64,000 bases of DNA from positions 5,828,001 to 5,892,000 of the forward strand of contig JALJCS010000038.1 of NCBI GenBank assembly GCA_023055355.1. The letters are read 5' to 3'. Source of the stretch: Agelaius tricolor. Lineage: Eukaryota > Chordata > Aves > Passeriformes > Icteridae. Positions 1 through 14,055 of this stretch are shown here, in pieces (within the stretch, counting starts at the first letter, position 1; the number at the start of each line of letters is the position of its first letter). The notes below the pieces were generated by a model. That model did not search any database. It saw nothing but the letters and a program-made list of their open reading frames with translations, and was not told the DNA's origin. Position numbers and translations under genes: made by a program.

Positions 1-3000
1 GGCACAAGCTCTCCACCAGCATCACTGCAGCAGGCACAGGAAGTGATTTTGTTTTATACAGGCAAATAACGTTTCTTCCTCTCAATGCTCTTAGTTGTGA
101 GGAAAGCCTTGAGTAAATTCTTTCCCTAAGTCATTCTTGCCAGCCAAGAAATAACTTAGAAATTACATTTGAATTGCTTTGACATGATTATTTTTTTCTG
201 TAAAAGTGAGGACCAGGCCAGTGAATCACAACAGTACAATTTCCCTGCTTATGGGGCCTTTAGGGTGGAATCTCATATAAAAATTGCATTAGAAGATTTT
301 CCCTGTGTTGTTGGTGATGTAAATTTAGTGTGCCATTTAGTGAACAAGCAGGATAAGATGTCTGTCAGAGCAGAGACTGGAGCAGCATCCCAGCCTGTTC
401 CTCAGGGCCCCTCCAGAGGCCACTTCATCCACTGGATCCTGGCGAGGGCACAAAGGGAGATCGAGGTGGATTTAATTTAATTTGTGTAAATATCTGAAAA
501 AGAATCCAAAGGGAAAAAAAAAGGACTGCCCGTTTTGTTTTGGTAACCACCGCCCCCCAGCTAGGTAGAGCTGTGGCAGAAGCACAAATGCCCTGAGAAA
601 TACGATGTTTTTACAGCCCACCAGTGTGGTTTGGAGAATGCAAAGAGCACAGCAGCAGAAGCCCATTTAGCCTCTTTGAAACTTATGGACAAAAATAATG
701 TTATCTCACAAATGTTTGCACTGCCTAGAAATACAACTCTAACAAAATCACATATTTTGTTAATTCATTAAGTCTTCTTAATTGCAGCCCTAGCTTTATC
801 AATTCAGTTGGTGCCCTTAACTTTTATAACAGTTTCTGTTCTACAGAAAAGATTAGGAGAAAATTGCAGCCATAATCTGTACAGTGCAATTGCTGTGCTA
901 TAAAGAGGAATGGGAGTAGCTGAGAAGAGCAATTGGATTCCCAAAGGTGGAGCACAGTAGAGCAATATCAGTGACTTTGTAAATGAAAAATTGTTTTAAT
1001 TCCCTTCTAACAGCAATAATTCTATTCTTCATAAATTTTTCCATCAAAGTGTTGTATGGAAAAATGCTATAAAATAGAACAGCATGGCAGTGATGGAAGA
1101 CAGTTGAACAAAGTGGTCAATTAGGGGATGAAAATTAAGCAAAGAGAAGAATTCATTGTGTCACATTCTACTCAAAGCGAGAAACTGCTCTGCACTTTGC
1201 ATTTTATGTTGTACTTTATAGTTAGGGGAGATGTAACTATTTCGGTCATTCTGATCCCACTTGAGCAAGGTGCATTAGGCTGTGAGCTTTAAATACTGTG
1301 TGTCTTTGTGCTTTTGTCTGAGCATCCCAGCTCCACCCCAGAGCTGCTGGTGGCACAGGGACAGTGGGTACTGGTGGCTCTGACCTTGTCCGTGGTCAAA
1401 GTCCCACCAGCTTCACAGCAAGATTTGGCATGGCATAATATGTGGCCCCTTACAGTTGTTTGAGCCGTCAGCTTCTCTTGGCAGGGGAGTACAGCACTCC
1501 TCACAGAAATACAGGTGAAATATTTACATGAAGAAAAAGTCATTCATTACCCAGATAGGCAATATGTAATTTGTGAGTCTAAATCCACATTGTGAAATGC
1601 AGATTTAACACAAGCTTTCACCAGTGGCTGGTGTTCATACTACAGCACCTGTGGGTAGAGGGTTAATAAATATTTTCTTCCATTCTTTCTGAAGAATAAA
1701 AAGGTTTCTTTGTTTTAGTTTCTCTCTAGATGTCACAGTTTTTTTCTAGAAACTTAAAAATTTTGCACGTTTTATTACTACTTGATGAAAGGGAATTATC
1801 TTTCTTATACTGAAGTTTCAGCTATGAAATTGGCTTTAATAAACTATGTAATTATTTCATCTGCAGGGAAAATATGTTAAATGGCTTATTTCATTTTTAA
1901 GGGGGTGGGGGGTTTCAAATAATAAATTTATAATATTCCCGTTCTGCTTTATGTCATTCAGGATGTTTTGTGTATTCTGAATTGAGTGCAACCAAGCAAC
2001 AGTTTTTCCACTTTATAAGCACCCATGAACATTTTTTGTAAGACACTACAAAAAATATTCAAGTCCTGTGCTAGAAAAACCCCATGCATACTGTTTTTCC
2101 AATCCTATGTCATCTAAAGAAAGAATATCAAAATTTTTCCCGGAGATTAAGGAACAGCTATCTTTCATTAGTAATTTCATTTCTTCTCTTAATAAGACTC
2201 ACTTGTGTGAAAAACATGCTGTATTTTACTCTGGCTCTACCCTGTTTCGTAGCACAGGAGTGTGGAGGTAACTTCCAGCATCAGAGCAGGCCAGCAGGGA
2301 TGTCCCAGCAGATGCAAAATGTCACACGTAGAGCCTGCACCAAGAGTACTTACAAAAGCCGTGACCCCTACCTGTGCATCTTTATTAAATAAAGAAAAGC
2401 CAGGTATCTGCTCTGGTTGCTGCAACACATAATGTCAGAGTAACACTGAAAGGGAAATGACTGAAGGTCTCTGATCGGTAGGAAGCAGCATCTGTCCTCT
2501 TGCATACATCAAACACAGCTTAATAACTTCCTATTTACTGCTTCATGGCAGAGGCCCAGTAAATAAACAACCTGACTGAATTAGTCGATTTTTCTACCTT
2601 TGTCCTGTATAACAAACCTCTTGAACCACGCTTAATGTGAACGGCAAATTTCACACTGCACATGGACATCTCTCAGCACAGATTAAATTAGTTATAATAA
2701 AACAATTAAAATCTATTTGCCCACAGACAGGAGGAAATGAAGGACCTGGCTGAGCCACAGAAAGGTAAAGGGTGAGTTGTCAGGGCACCAGGAGAGTAAA
2801 CAGCAGAGCTGAGATTCTCAGGAGCAAAGCAGGGTCAAACTTACTGTGAGATAACCGTGTGGGATATAATAAATCAGGGCTCCGTATTGCACTCCAGATG
2901 GCTGTGCCATGCAGGAAGGCACAGTGGATCATGTAACTGTGGTTGTTTCTAAGGATTACTGATTCAGCCTGCCTTCACAGGGATATCCTAACAAATAAAA

Positions 3001-3983
3001 TCTTTATGGCCTCTTCCACTGGTGAACATTTTCATCTACTGGTTAAAGTCAGGACATGTCTTAGCATTTGCATTGCCCCGATACATATGCAAAATTAATT
3101 TAAGTTCACACAGTTTTGGCTGGTAAAGACTTTTTGATTATCTAGTACTGTAAAGTTGCTTCAGAGCATTTATTGTAAATACTCTGATGGACAGACAGGC
3201 CATTGTTCTGAGCTTTAGCTTGGCTGAGTCCCCCAAGTGTTCCAGGCATACAGGCAAACACACTTAAAAACTCCTAAACCTATTGAGTTGTCTTTCAAAA
3301 TTGTCCAGGCAACAGAATTTATTTATAAAACTCCGCAATCATTGATTCAAAACAAGGTTTTCTTGTTCTGCTTTTCTTCTTTGTCCTCTTTGAACGATTT
3401 TCTCTGGAATGTTTTCGTTGTGCTTAGGAGTCGGAGATTTCCTGCGGCTTCTAATAAAGGCATTTGATTTCCACTCTCCACATACTTTAACACATCCAAG
3501 GATTTTGAGGTTTGACATTAGCTTAAGAGAGCTGGAGATAATCAGCCATGGGAGTAAAAAGCCAGAGTTACGCAAATTATTTCTAAAAGGTATAGAAAGC
3601 AAAAAAAATTCCTTTAAATGTGGTTGGTATGGGACAGAGTCTTTGTCTCAGCACAGAATATCTGTGTGCTCCCCTTCAAATTTATGGCTTTGATTGAAAC
3701 CTGTAAAGGGGTGATCTGTAAAGTATTCCTGCTATCCTACACTTCCCAACAGGTTTATTACCATTCGTTTATAAAATGAACAGTCTAACGAGCAGTGGTT
3801 TAGATCACAGCTATCAAAGTCTGGTCATTTGTCAAGATTAGTTTCCTGTTGTGAGATTGCCTTGTGCAAAAAGAGTGCATAACCTTGTGTTCCTCTTGGG
3901 AAGCTGAAAAAATACCTATAAACACCCTATAAGATAGGTTTAATGAAAATTTTATAATCTCAGAATTCAACCCAACACGCTGC

Positions 3984-4007
3984 TCTGTGTGTGTGTGTGT
4001 GTGTGTG
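3984..4007. repeat. (GT)n microsatellite
   Basis: A short run of GT dinucleotides, followed by interrupted GT-rich sequence to about 4020, in LMX1B intron 2. Confidence 0.9.
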
Positions 4008-4489
4008 AGTGTATTTGTGTGAATGCATGTTATAATACAGAGGACCTGTGTACAGGGGAGGGAATTTTCTTGACAAGAGTTAAATTCAGGATATGAAGTC
4101 CGTGCAGTATTGTCAGGGCAATTTAATGTTCATTTGAATGAGTTAATCTACACTGATGACAGTGTAATTCGTTATAGCTTAAAGGCTGCCTTGGGAAGCG
4201 CTGTTGCAAAAGCACCATCTTTACGGGAATAGTCGGTTGCCAGTAAATAACACAAAGTATTTTCTATTCACATTAGTTATATTTATTTTGAAGAAAAAGA
4301 AAAAACACAAACACTAAGGCAGTATGACAGCAAAGGTGCAGGTCAGGGAAACAACGGGCTCCACGGGACGAGGAGGTTATCTTTGTGTCCCTGTTCGAGG
4401 CAAGGCGCAGAGGATTTATGCTTTCCTGAGCTTTTCTTCTTGCAATTGTCCGTAAACTGTCTTGCATTTGTGTTTTCACTGCCACTGGA

Positions 4490-4960
4490 CGGTGGCGGAT
4501 CGTGCGGTTTGCTTGGAAGGCAACCGGAGGCAGCCGCAGCCCGTCCTGGAGCGGTCCCAGCCCTGCCCGGGGCCGCAGCGCTCCCCGGCCGCAGAGCCCT
4601 CCCGGGGAAGGAGAGGGGAGGTGGGCACCTGCCCAGGGCAGGCGGGGTCCCTGGAGCCGTGTGCGAGCGTCCCCGGGGCGGCCGCAATCCCGGTGCAGCC
4701 GGGCATCGGCACCCGGGGCCGGGCATTGGCACCCGGGACCGGCCCGTCCCTCCCGGTGCAGCCGGGCATCGGCACCCGGGGCCGGGCATCGGCACCCGGG
4801 GCCGGCCCGTCCCTCCCGGTGCAGCCGGGCACCGGCACCCGCGGCCGGGCATCGGCAGCCCGGGGCCGGCCCGTCCCTCCCCGCGGCCGGCGGGAGCGGC
4901 AGAGTGCCGGTACATGCGGGGACAGAGCCTTCGCACCAGCTCTGCCTCTCCTGAGGTCTC
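4490..4960. promoter_or_regulatory. CpG-rich island in LMX1B intron 2
   Basis: About 470 bp of very GC-rich DNA with many CpG dinucleotides sits in otherwise AT-rich intron sequence. It contains the 63-bp tandem repeat at 4692-4881. Several overlapping frames on both strands stay open here (up to 307 codons on the minus strand and 211 on the plus), which is expected for GC-rich sequence poor in stop codons and with a repeat period divisible by three. It could be an unmethylated CpG island, an alternative promoter or simply a GC-rich minisatellite. No TATA box or initiator can be assigned. Confidence 0.5.
4692..4881. repeat. 63-bp GC-rich minisatellite, 3 units
   Basis: Three head-to-tail units begin with GGTGCAGCCGGGC at 4692, 4755 and 4818, exactly 63 bp apart; the third carries one extra base. 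Each unit is itself compound: two roughly 20-bp GGGCATCGGCACCCGGGGCC-type subunits followed by a 23-bp segment with GGCCCGTCCCTCCC. Units differ by a few substitutions, mostly at CpG positions. The repeat lies inside the intronic CpG-rich island. Confidence 0.92.
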
Positions 4961-6691
4961 CTCCAGATGTGCCCATCCTGAGGGAATCCCCTCGGACAGA
5001 GAGGCCAGGCTTGGTTAAATGAGTCAAATAGGTTTAAGCAGTTGAACAGAAACAAACACTGTAGTGCACCTTTTTTTTTTTTTTTCTCCCCTCTTTGTGT
5101 GTTAATCCTTTCAGATATAAAATTGTGCAGAGATAAAAATATTTTCTGCTTAGGAATTTGCTGGCTAAAGCATTGTAAGGAAAACCTTGCAGACAAAGCA
5201 AATGGAGCATATGGAGTAAGCCATCCTGTTCATGGCAGTGCCCAGGGTCCGGGGTGCATCAGTTTCCTTTGGATCAATTTAATTCATTACATACCTGAAG
5301 AAGAGCCACTCAGTCCACCTTGCACCGCTGTTACCCTGAGGCTGTGGTCGTGCAAAGGTGTGCACCGAGCTGGCCAGGCTCCTGCTGTGGTCACTCCCAG
5401 GTACAGCCAGGAGCACCCCAGTTCCCGTCTCTCAGCCGTTTTCTGGATGCTGTGTGCAACCATATTGACATTTGCTTTTCCCTCCTGCCCACTCTGACTC
5501 CAGCCCTTTGCCGAGGGCTTGTACTGCCATTTTCCTGCACTTCTCAGCTCAGACAAAATGGAGGCTCTGTAGGAATGAATAACTACCACAGCTTTAGCCT
5601 TCTAAAATCAGACAGAATTGGCTTTTTTGTGAAAAATTATAATTTTGATGACAGAAAAAAGTCAGCATACCCCATGCTAAAAGGCAGAATCTAATTTTTT
5701 TTTTTTTTTTCTGTGAGCACTCTGGTGCAGTGGTGTTCATTTCCTTGCTGAAATGTAAATGTTCATGCACCTTGCACTGTGATGTATTGCCATAAAAGAC
5801 ACTGAATTTCAAATCACCAGCACACCATGTGACACAGGGATGTAACAGCAATCCGTCTTTATTTGAGGCAGCCCTTTTCTGAAATCTCACTTAGGGAGAT
5901 TCCCAGTTGCCATTAGGAAAGCAAAATAAAATTAATCTAAATAATTCTAACTTAAACCTAGAAAATTAATGATGGATGAAAGACAGGGTTTACAGAGCAT
6001 TAATAAGAACTAGTCTGGATGCAGTGTGTGTTCTAGGGTCTGTGATTATACTGGTAATTTGACAGATTGTATCACTGCCTATCTCTGCCAAAGGATGTTT
6101 CACACCATTTAAAATGCACAGTACTTCCTTCAGAGACAGGTTGTTCTGGAATAACTCAACATCCAAAGGAAAGCTGTGTTATTTCACTCCTCTCTTTATT
6201 GATTGCATGTGTACAATCATGTGTGTATGCACACGTGCTGACTTTGCCTCAGCAAAAGCACAAAGTTTTCATGCTCATTTCTGTGTTTATCAGCCTCCTC
6301 AGAGACAGAGAATACCAAAAATGGAAAGTCTGTTCAGAATAGGGCTTAAGTGCTGAAACAAGAGACCCTGCATAAAACAAAGCATGAGCTGGTCCTTCCT
6401 CTAAAAGGTGAATTGAAATACATTTGTGTTTAAGCAATTATCTGACTTTGGGAGCTCCGTTTTGCTTCTCATTTTGAAAAGGAAAAAACCACTGAGATAA
6501 GGACAGATCTTAGTGGACTTAGTCCAGGAAAGGTGATTTAGGGAATCTCAAGATCAAAGGAATTGAGATTTGAAAAAATTGCACGTCTATGCTATTTTCA
6601 AGCCTAAGGATGCAAGTCTTGCCGTGTGCAGAAGCACGAGCCAGGCTGATGTGTGCAGACATTGCTGGATTTAGATCCACGCAGGGTGTGA

Positions 6692-6985
<294 letters not shown>

Positions 6986-7342
6986 TGACTGGAAAAGCTG
7001 CATGGGTCTGTAGAGCTTTTGTATAGAAAAGTGCATCCATCTTCACATCTACTTCATCTGTATGCATGTGCCACCTATGCAAATTTCCAGGCACAGCTGA
7101 AAACATTCCTACTGGCAGTCTGTTTTCCCTAACCTGACTCTCTTCCTTAACCTCCTGCTTAGTAAAAGACAAAATCTTTTTGCTTTCATCAATGTGTTTT
7201 TCTGTAAGATCATAAAGCATGAATCAGACTGACTTTAGCTACTCAAGGTCTCACTTAAGTAAGGTACCAGTACGCTGTTCTCTGTAGGCATTCTTCCATC
7301 CACTTTAACATATTTTTCAGGGGATCTTCTTCACTATATACT

Positions 7343-7381
7343 ATATACTAACAATGTAATATCACCAGATTATATGAGTAT
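7343..7381. repeat. Copy 1 of an intron-3 repeat (partial, 39 bp)
   Basis: This matches the first part of the 47-bp repeat at 7388-7434, apart from one missing C in ACTAACA(C)ATG. It lies immediately upstream of copy 2 with a period of about 49 bp, so copies 1 and 2 form an imperfect tandem pair. Confidence 0.85.
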
Positions 7382-7387
7382 ATATAT

Positions 7388-7434
7388 GACAATATACTAA
7401 CACATGTAATATCACCAGATTATATGAGTATTCA
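7388..7434. repeat. Copy 2 of an intron-3 repeat (47 bp)
   Basis: It begins GACAATATACTAAC and ends ATATGAGTATTCA. It is identical by inspection over all 47 bases to 8895-8941, 1,507 bp further along the same intron. It does not resemble a transposon end that I recognise. Confidence 0.92.
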
Positions 7435-8519
7435 CATACAATTTCAGCACTAAACTAGGAAAATGGGCAGAGCAGTAATATGATTTTCAAGAGGAATCTC
7501 TCTGCCAATTACAAATAGTACCTTTAAAAAAGATTGCAAGTGCAACACAGAAGTACTGAAGAGAATCTGAAAGTAACTGAGATGTGGGTTTGTGCCATCA
7601 TAATCACACTGTTGTTTTCCAAGAAAATCAACAGTTACCATTCCATTACATGTACAAATTATATATTTGCCTCTGGTTTATGGGAAAATGTGTTACTCTA
7701 TTTTAACTGGTAGCAGAAATTATCTTTGATCTCTAATCTGAGAGTCATATTCTCCACATTGCTAAAATTTGTATTTCCACACCCGGCATACCTGGTGTGG
7801 AAATACACAAAGGTGTCTGCATGGGACCAGGGCCACTGTTGGAGCAGTGTTTTAGTTATTGTCATGCTGCATTTGCAGGACCTTGGGTGCTCTGCTCAGT
7901 AAATCTCAAGTCAGAGGCTCTGGGTTCTGGTGAAGGGGCCTGAGGCATGTGAGGCATGTGCTGGCAGCTCCTCGGCCATCAGCAGCCTCGCCCCAGCAGC
8001 CCCAGGGACCCACAGTGCACCTGCCTCGTGTCCACCCACCCCCTGACCACTCCTGTGAGGCCATCCCCACGCTGGGCTGGCCGCAGCACCTTCCCCGCTG
8101 CTGTCCTCACTCACACAGCTGCTGCTGGCAGCTGCACTGGGCACCAGCTCTGAGCAGGGCTGGGCTCCTCTTCGGGACCAGACTGACTTGTGATCTGCAG
8201 CGAGCAGCTACCACAGGAGCACAAACCAGTCTTGGTTTCAATTTCATTTCCCTTTGGCACAAAGGGGAGTTTCTTAGTCCTGGAGATGCTTTTTTTTCCC
8301 TCATTATTCTCTGTTAGTCAAACCCAAACCTGAAAAACAAGCTGACAAATTAAACAAGTTGTTTGTCTCCCATTGTCTAACACAGTGAAAACACTGATCT
8401 CCCAGGGGTCTGCATGAGAGCACACAATCTGCAAAGCCCTGGCTGAGAATGTGTCCTGCTTCAATCAAATATTTATCCACTGGACACAAGAGTAACTCTC
8501 CAATGAGCAGTATTAATCC

Positions 8520-8720
8520 TCACAAACCTTTCCTTAGAAATGGCATGCTGGAAAGTTAATAATGTCATGGTTATTAAAATGACTGAACTTCCCTTTAATC
8601 ATTAGGCCAAAGATGCTTATTAAAGTAAAAGATAATTAGACTGCTAGGTGCATAATAATCAGACCCTAAAATGAATTAAAGTCTAATTTGTTGATTCCCC
8701 AAATGTAGTCTTTCAGTATA
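8520..8720. promoter_or_regulatory. TAAT-rich segment in intron 3, candidate homeodomain-binding cluster
   Basis: About 200 bp with many TAAT/ATTA cores, including GTTAATAATG, GGTTATTAAAATG, TTTAATCATTAGG, GATAATTAGAC, CATAATAATC and GAATTAAAGTCTAATTT. AT-rich sequence raises the chance rate of such cores, so this is only a candidate regulatory element. Its position inside a homeodomain gene makes autoregulation conceivable. Confidence 0.25.
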
Positions 8721-8894
8721 TAAAAAATTCCATGTGTTTCTTCATGTTGAAGTCCCTATAATAATGTGATAGTGTTTTCTGGAAGAAAAATCAGTAGTCT
8801 GGTCAAATAAAATATGCTGACTTGAAAGGTTGATTTTCTCAACAAAATGTGTATTTACCCATCAACCTCTGCCACTGTGCTTGAGATTTCCCAG

Positions 8895-8941
8895 GACAAT
8901 ATACTAACACATGTAATATCACCAGATTATATGAGTATTCA
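8895..8941. repeat. Copy 3 of an intron-3 repeat (47 bp)
   Basis: Base-for-base identical to 7388-7434. The sequence on either side does not continue the match, so this is a short isolated duplication in the same orientation, not part of a longer segmental copy. Confidence 0.92.
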
Positions 8942-9653
8942 GAATTTAATTATAGAAAATACAAATAATCTCTTTGGTCTACACAAGCACATAGATACTT
9001 GTATGCATTTACTGAAAAAGAGAAGTTTGTGCTTGTACATACAGACACGTTTTAATGCACAGAGGAAGATTACTGACGTTTTCTGTGGGAAGTAGAAATG
9101 AGATGACAAAGATTATATTTAATATTATTGCTGGAGCTTCAAAACATTCAAAACAGTATTCAATAACTGGAATCTGTACTATATTGAGTTAGATGGGCTT
9201 TGAGATACTTGTGTGATACTTGCTTTATGCTGTTTTGCTGCTGTAGCAGTGCAGGCAGTAGTACCTGTCTGCAGATAATGCTTTGGGAGAAGCTGAAGTT
9301 CAGCTGTGAAGGTGAAGCTGGTGCTGAGATTGGGGCAGGTGAGCACATGGGACCAAGAGGTGCTGGAAGAGCACAAAGTGTCTCTGTGCCCAATTCCTGG
9401 AAATACTGAAGCATTTTCTGCGTTTCCATCCCCTGATCAGGACTTCAATTAAAAATTGAAAACATTTTTATGCTTTTGTGGCATTTGATTTAGTCAGAGC
9501 ACACAGATCTGAGAGAGTCTCTTCCTGCCCACAGCTGCTTTAGGTATTCAAATAACCATGGGACAATAGTTGAACCTGTTGACTGAAGAGCAGTTCTCAA
9601 AGATCCTGTTTTCTTGGTGGAACAAGTGCAATTATATATCCTTTTTTCACCAG

Positions 9654-9832
9654 TCAAAAGTGATGATGAAGATGGAGATGTTAAGCCCACCAAAGGCCAA
9701 GTAACCCAAGGGAAAGGAAGTGATGATGGGAAGGACCCAAGAAGACCTAAACGACCAAGGACAATACTTACTACACAGCAGAGACGAGCATTCAAAGCAT
9801 CCTTTGAAGTGTCTTCGAAGCCCTGCAGAAAG
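9654..9832 (+). CDS. LMX1B: LMX1B coding exon (exon 4): linker and N-terminal homeodomain
   Basis: The first two bases complete a Val codon begun at 6962. The exon then encodes an acidic linker ([14 protein letters not shown]) and the start of the homeodomain: the basic N-terminal arm [18 protein letters not shown] and helices 1-2 up to SSKPCRK. The homeodomain binds AT-rich TAAT-core DNA, and the basic arm contacts the minor groove. The exon ends on a codon boundary before GTAGGT, and the acceptor is TTCACCAG. Compared with mammalian LMX1B as I recall it, the linker differs at a few residues and is about one residue shorter before DDGKDPRR, while the homeodomain appears unchanged. Confidence 0.96.
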
Positions 9833-10682
<850 letters not shown>

Positions 10683-10749
10683 ATGAAAAAGCTGGCACGG
10701 AGGCACCAACAGCAGCAGGAGCAACAGAACTCGCAGCGACTAGGGCAAG
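10683..10749 (+). CDS. LMX1B: LMX1B coding exon (exon 6): homeodomain end and Q-rich segment
   Basis: A 67-bp exon of 22 codons plus one base. It encodes MKKLARRHQQQQEQQNSQRL followed by GQ. The start, MKKLARR, closes the homeodomain and supplies a basic stretch likely to act in nuclear import. The rest is the glutamine-rich segment typical of LMX1 proteins. The final G at 10749 begins a Glu codon finished in the next exon. Donor GTAGGG, acceptor TTTTCAG. Confidence 0.96.
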
Positions 10750-11572
10750 GTAGGGGATTTGTGAAAGAGCAAAGTGAGAGAGAAAGAATCTGCAGCTGTC
10801 TGGAGGTGCCATTCCCACATGACACTCCAGTAGAGCCATGCAGGGCGCACGCAGGGCTGCGGGTGACGTGTGCCATCAGCAGTGGAAGGACACAAAGGTG
10901 TGCCTGAGTGCCCATGACAGGTTACTCCAAGTTCTCCTGGTGGGATCAGACCCCAGAGGTGCTCATGCAGAAGCTGTTACCTCGTTTCTAGTAGGAATGT
11001 GCCACGTGGAAGTGTCTGCACTGGAGGAAATCTCCAGGAGCCTTGCTCCAGGCAGGTCCTTCAGTTTGTTTTCTTCTGCAGGAAGGGGCACAGTGCTCAG
11101 CTGGCAATCTGCACAGGCATCAGCGTTACTGCCCCAGCCAAGGCACAGAGAGCCCCTCCTGTGCCCTCACAAGTGTCTGGACCCTGGGGTCCACTGCACC
11201 CAGGAGCTGGAACTTGCTCTGCTGCTCTCTGGGTACTCTTGAGTATCTCCAGCTCCCAAGACCTTGCAGCCTTAAATCCTCGACTTTACCCAGAGCAGAA
11301 AAACTGGGATCAGCAGGAGTTAGAGAATAACTGGGCTCTGTCAGACAGAATATATGGACTTTGGGAGGATAAGGTCCAGGACCTAGGAGCTCCAGAAATT
11401 ATGTAGAAATTACAAGTCTTTCAGCTTATTGCTCAGGCCTCTACGCTCAGACAAAATCTGGAAAGTTTCTCTGACTGACAGGATACCCCAGACTGCATTT
11501 GCTAGGGTTCATTGTTGCCACTGATTCTGCCCTGTTCCCCAGCAGTAACTGTTCCTCCTCTTTGCTTTGCAG
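10750..11572 (+). other. LMX1B: LMX1B intron 6
   Basis: An 823-bp intron with donor GTAGGG and acceptor TTTGCTTTGCAG. It is moderately GC-rich. Open frames up to 135 codons occur but show no conserved family features and cross no plausible splice structure. Confidence 0.92.
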
Positions 11573-11734
11573 AAGTAATGTCCAACCGAATGGAAGGGAT
11601 GATGACATCTTACACCCCACTTGCACCACCACAGCAGCAGATTGTAGCAATGGAGCAAAGCAGTTATGGCACAGACCCATTTCAGCAGGGTCTTACCCCT
11701 CCACAAATGCCAGGCGACCACATGAACCCCTATG
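11573..11734 (+). CDS. LMX1B: LMX1B coding exon (exon 7): C-terminal activation region
   Basis: The first two bases complete a Glu codon. The exon continues with [19 protein letters not shown], a Gln-rich stretch [13 protein letters not shown], and the LMX1 signature [16 protein letters not shown]. The region lies in the C-terminal part needed for transcription activation. The MEGMM...[13 protein letters not shown] wording points to LMX1B rather than LMX1A. The final G (11734) starts a Gly codon completed at 13436. Donor GTAAGG. Small differences from the mammalian protein, such as MSNR and SSYGTD, are ordinary divergence. Confidence 0.96.
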
Positions 11735-13593
<1,859 letters not shown>

Positions 13594-13746
13594 AAGTAAA
13601 GAAAACTAACAGCCGGCGTGTGTTTAGCCAGTGACTTTTCCAGTGCAGACTCTACAGCCATATGTTGCCCAGCTCTTCCTTCACAGTGACTCTGCTGCCT
13701 CTGGACTGCAAAGAGCATTTTTTTAGGAAGACTGTCTCTGTTTGCA

Positions 13747-13798
13747 TATATGTGTATGTATGTACATATATTTTAATACCTACATACATACATATATA
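13747..13798 (+). other. Perfect-arm stem-loop in the LMX1B 3' UTR
   Basis: Arm 1 (13747-13764, TATATGTGTATGTATGTA) pairs with arm 2 (13781-13798, TACATACATACATATATA) over 18 positions with a single G-U pair, around a 16-base loop. It lies 154 bases after the stop codon. The arms are AT-rich alternating purine-pyrimidine sequence, so it may be a decayed TATG/TACA microsatellite pair or a functional RNA hairpin. Confidence 0.75.
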
Positions 13799-14049
13799 GA
13801 GAGACAAAACACATCCACCCGTCCCATACCCTTGATTCCCAGCTGGCGCCAGACCACGAGACAAGCACGGAAGGAACAGAAGAACCTGCTCGTCCTCAGC
13901 CTTTGATCTGGTTTGGTTTGAGCTCATCATCTTAAAAGAAATGGATTTTGTGGAAAGCTAGACCTTTTCCTCCTCTCTCTTCTCCTTTCTTTTGGATGTC
14001 TAAACTTTTTTTTTAGCCACTGATACTGACATCAGTCAACCATATGACA

Positions 14050-14055
14050 AATAAA
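14050..14055 (+). terminator. Candidate proximal poly(A) signal AATAAA
   Basis: The first canonical AATAAA after the LMX1B stop, 457 bases downstream. Use of the site is not shown by sequence alone. Confidence 0.35.

Noticed and set aside
4273..5196. Open frames of 150-307 codons on both strands over the GC-rich island
   Set aside because: They coincide with a stop-poor GC-rich 63-bp repeat, are open in several overlapping frames at once, and show only Pro/Gly/Arg/Ala repeats with no domain or splice logic.
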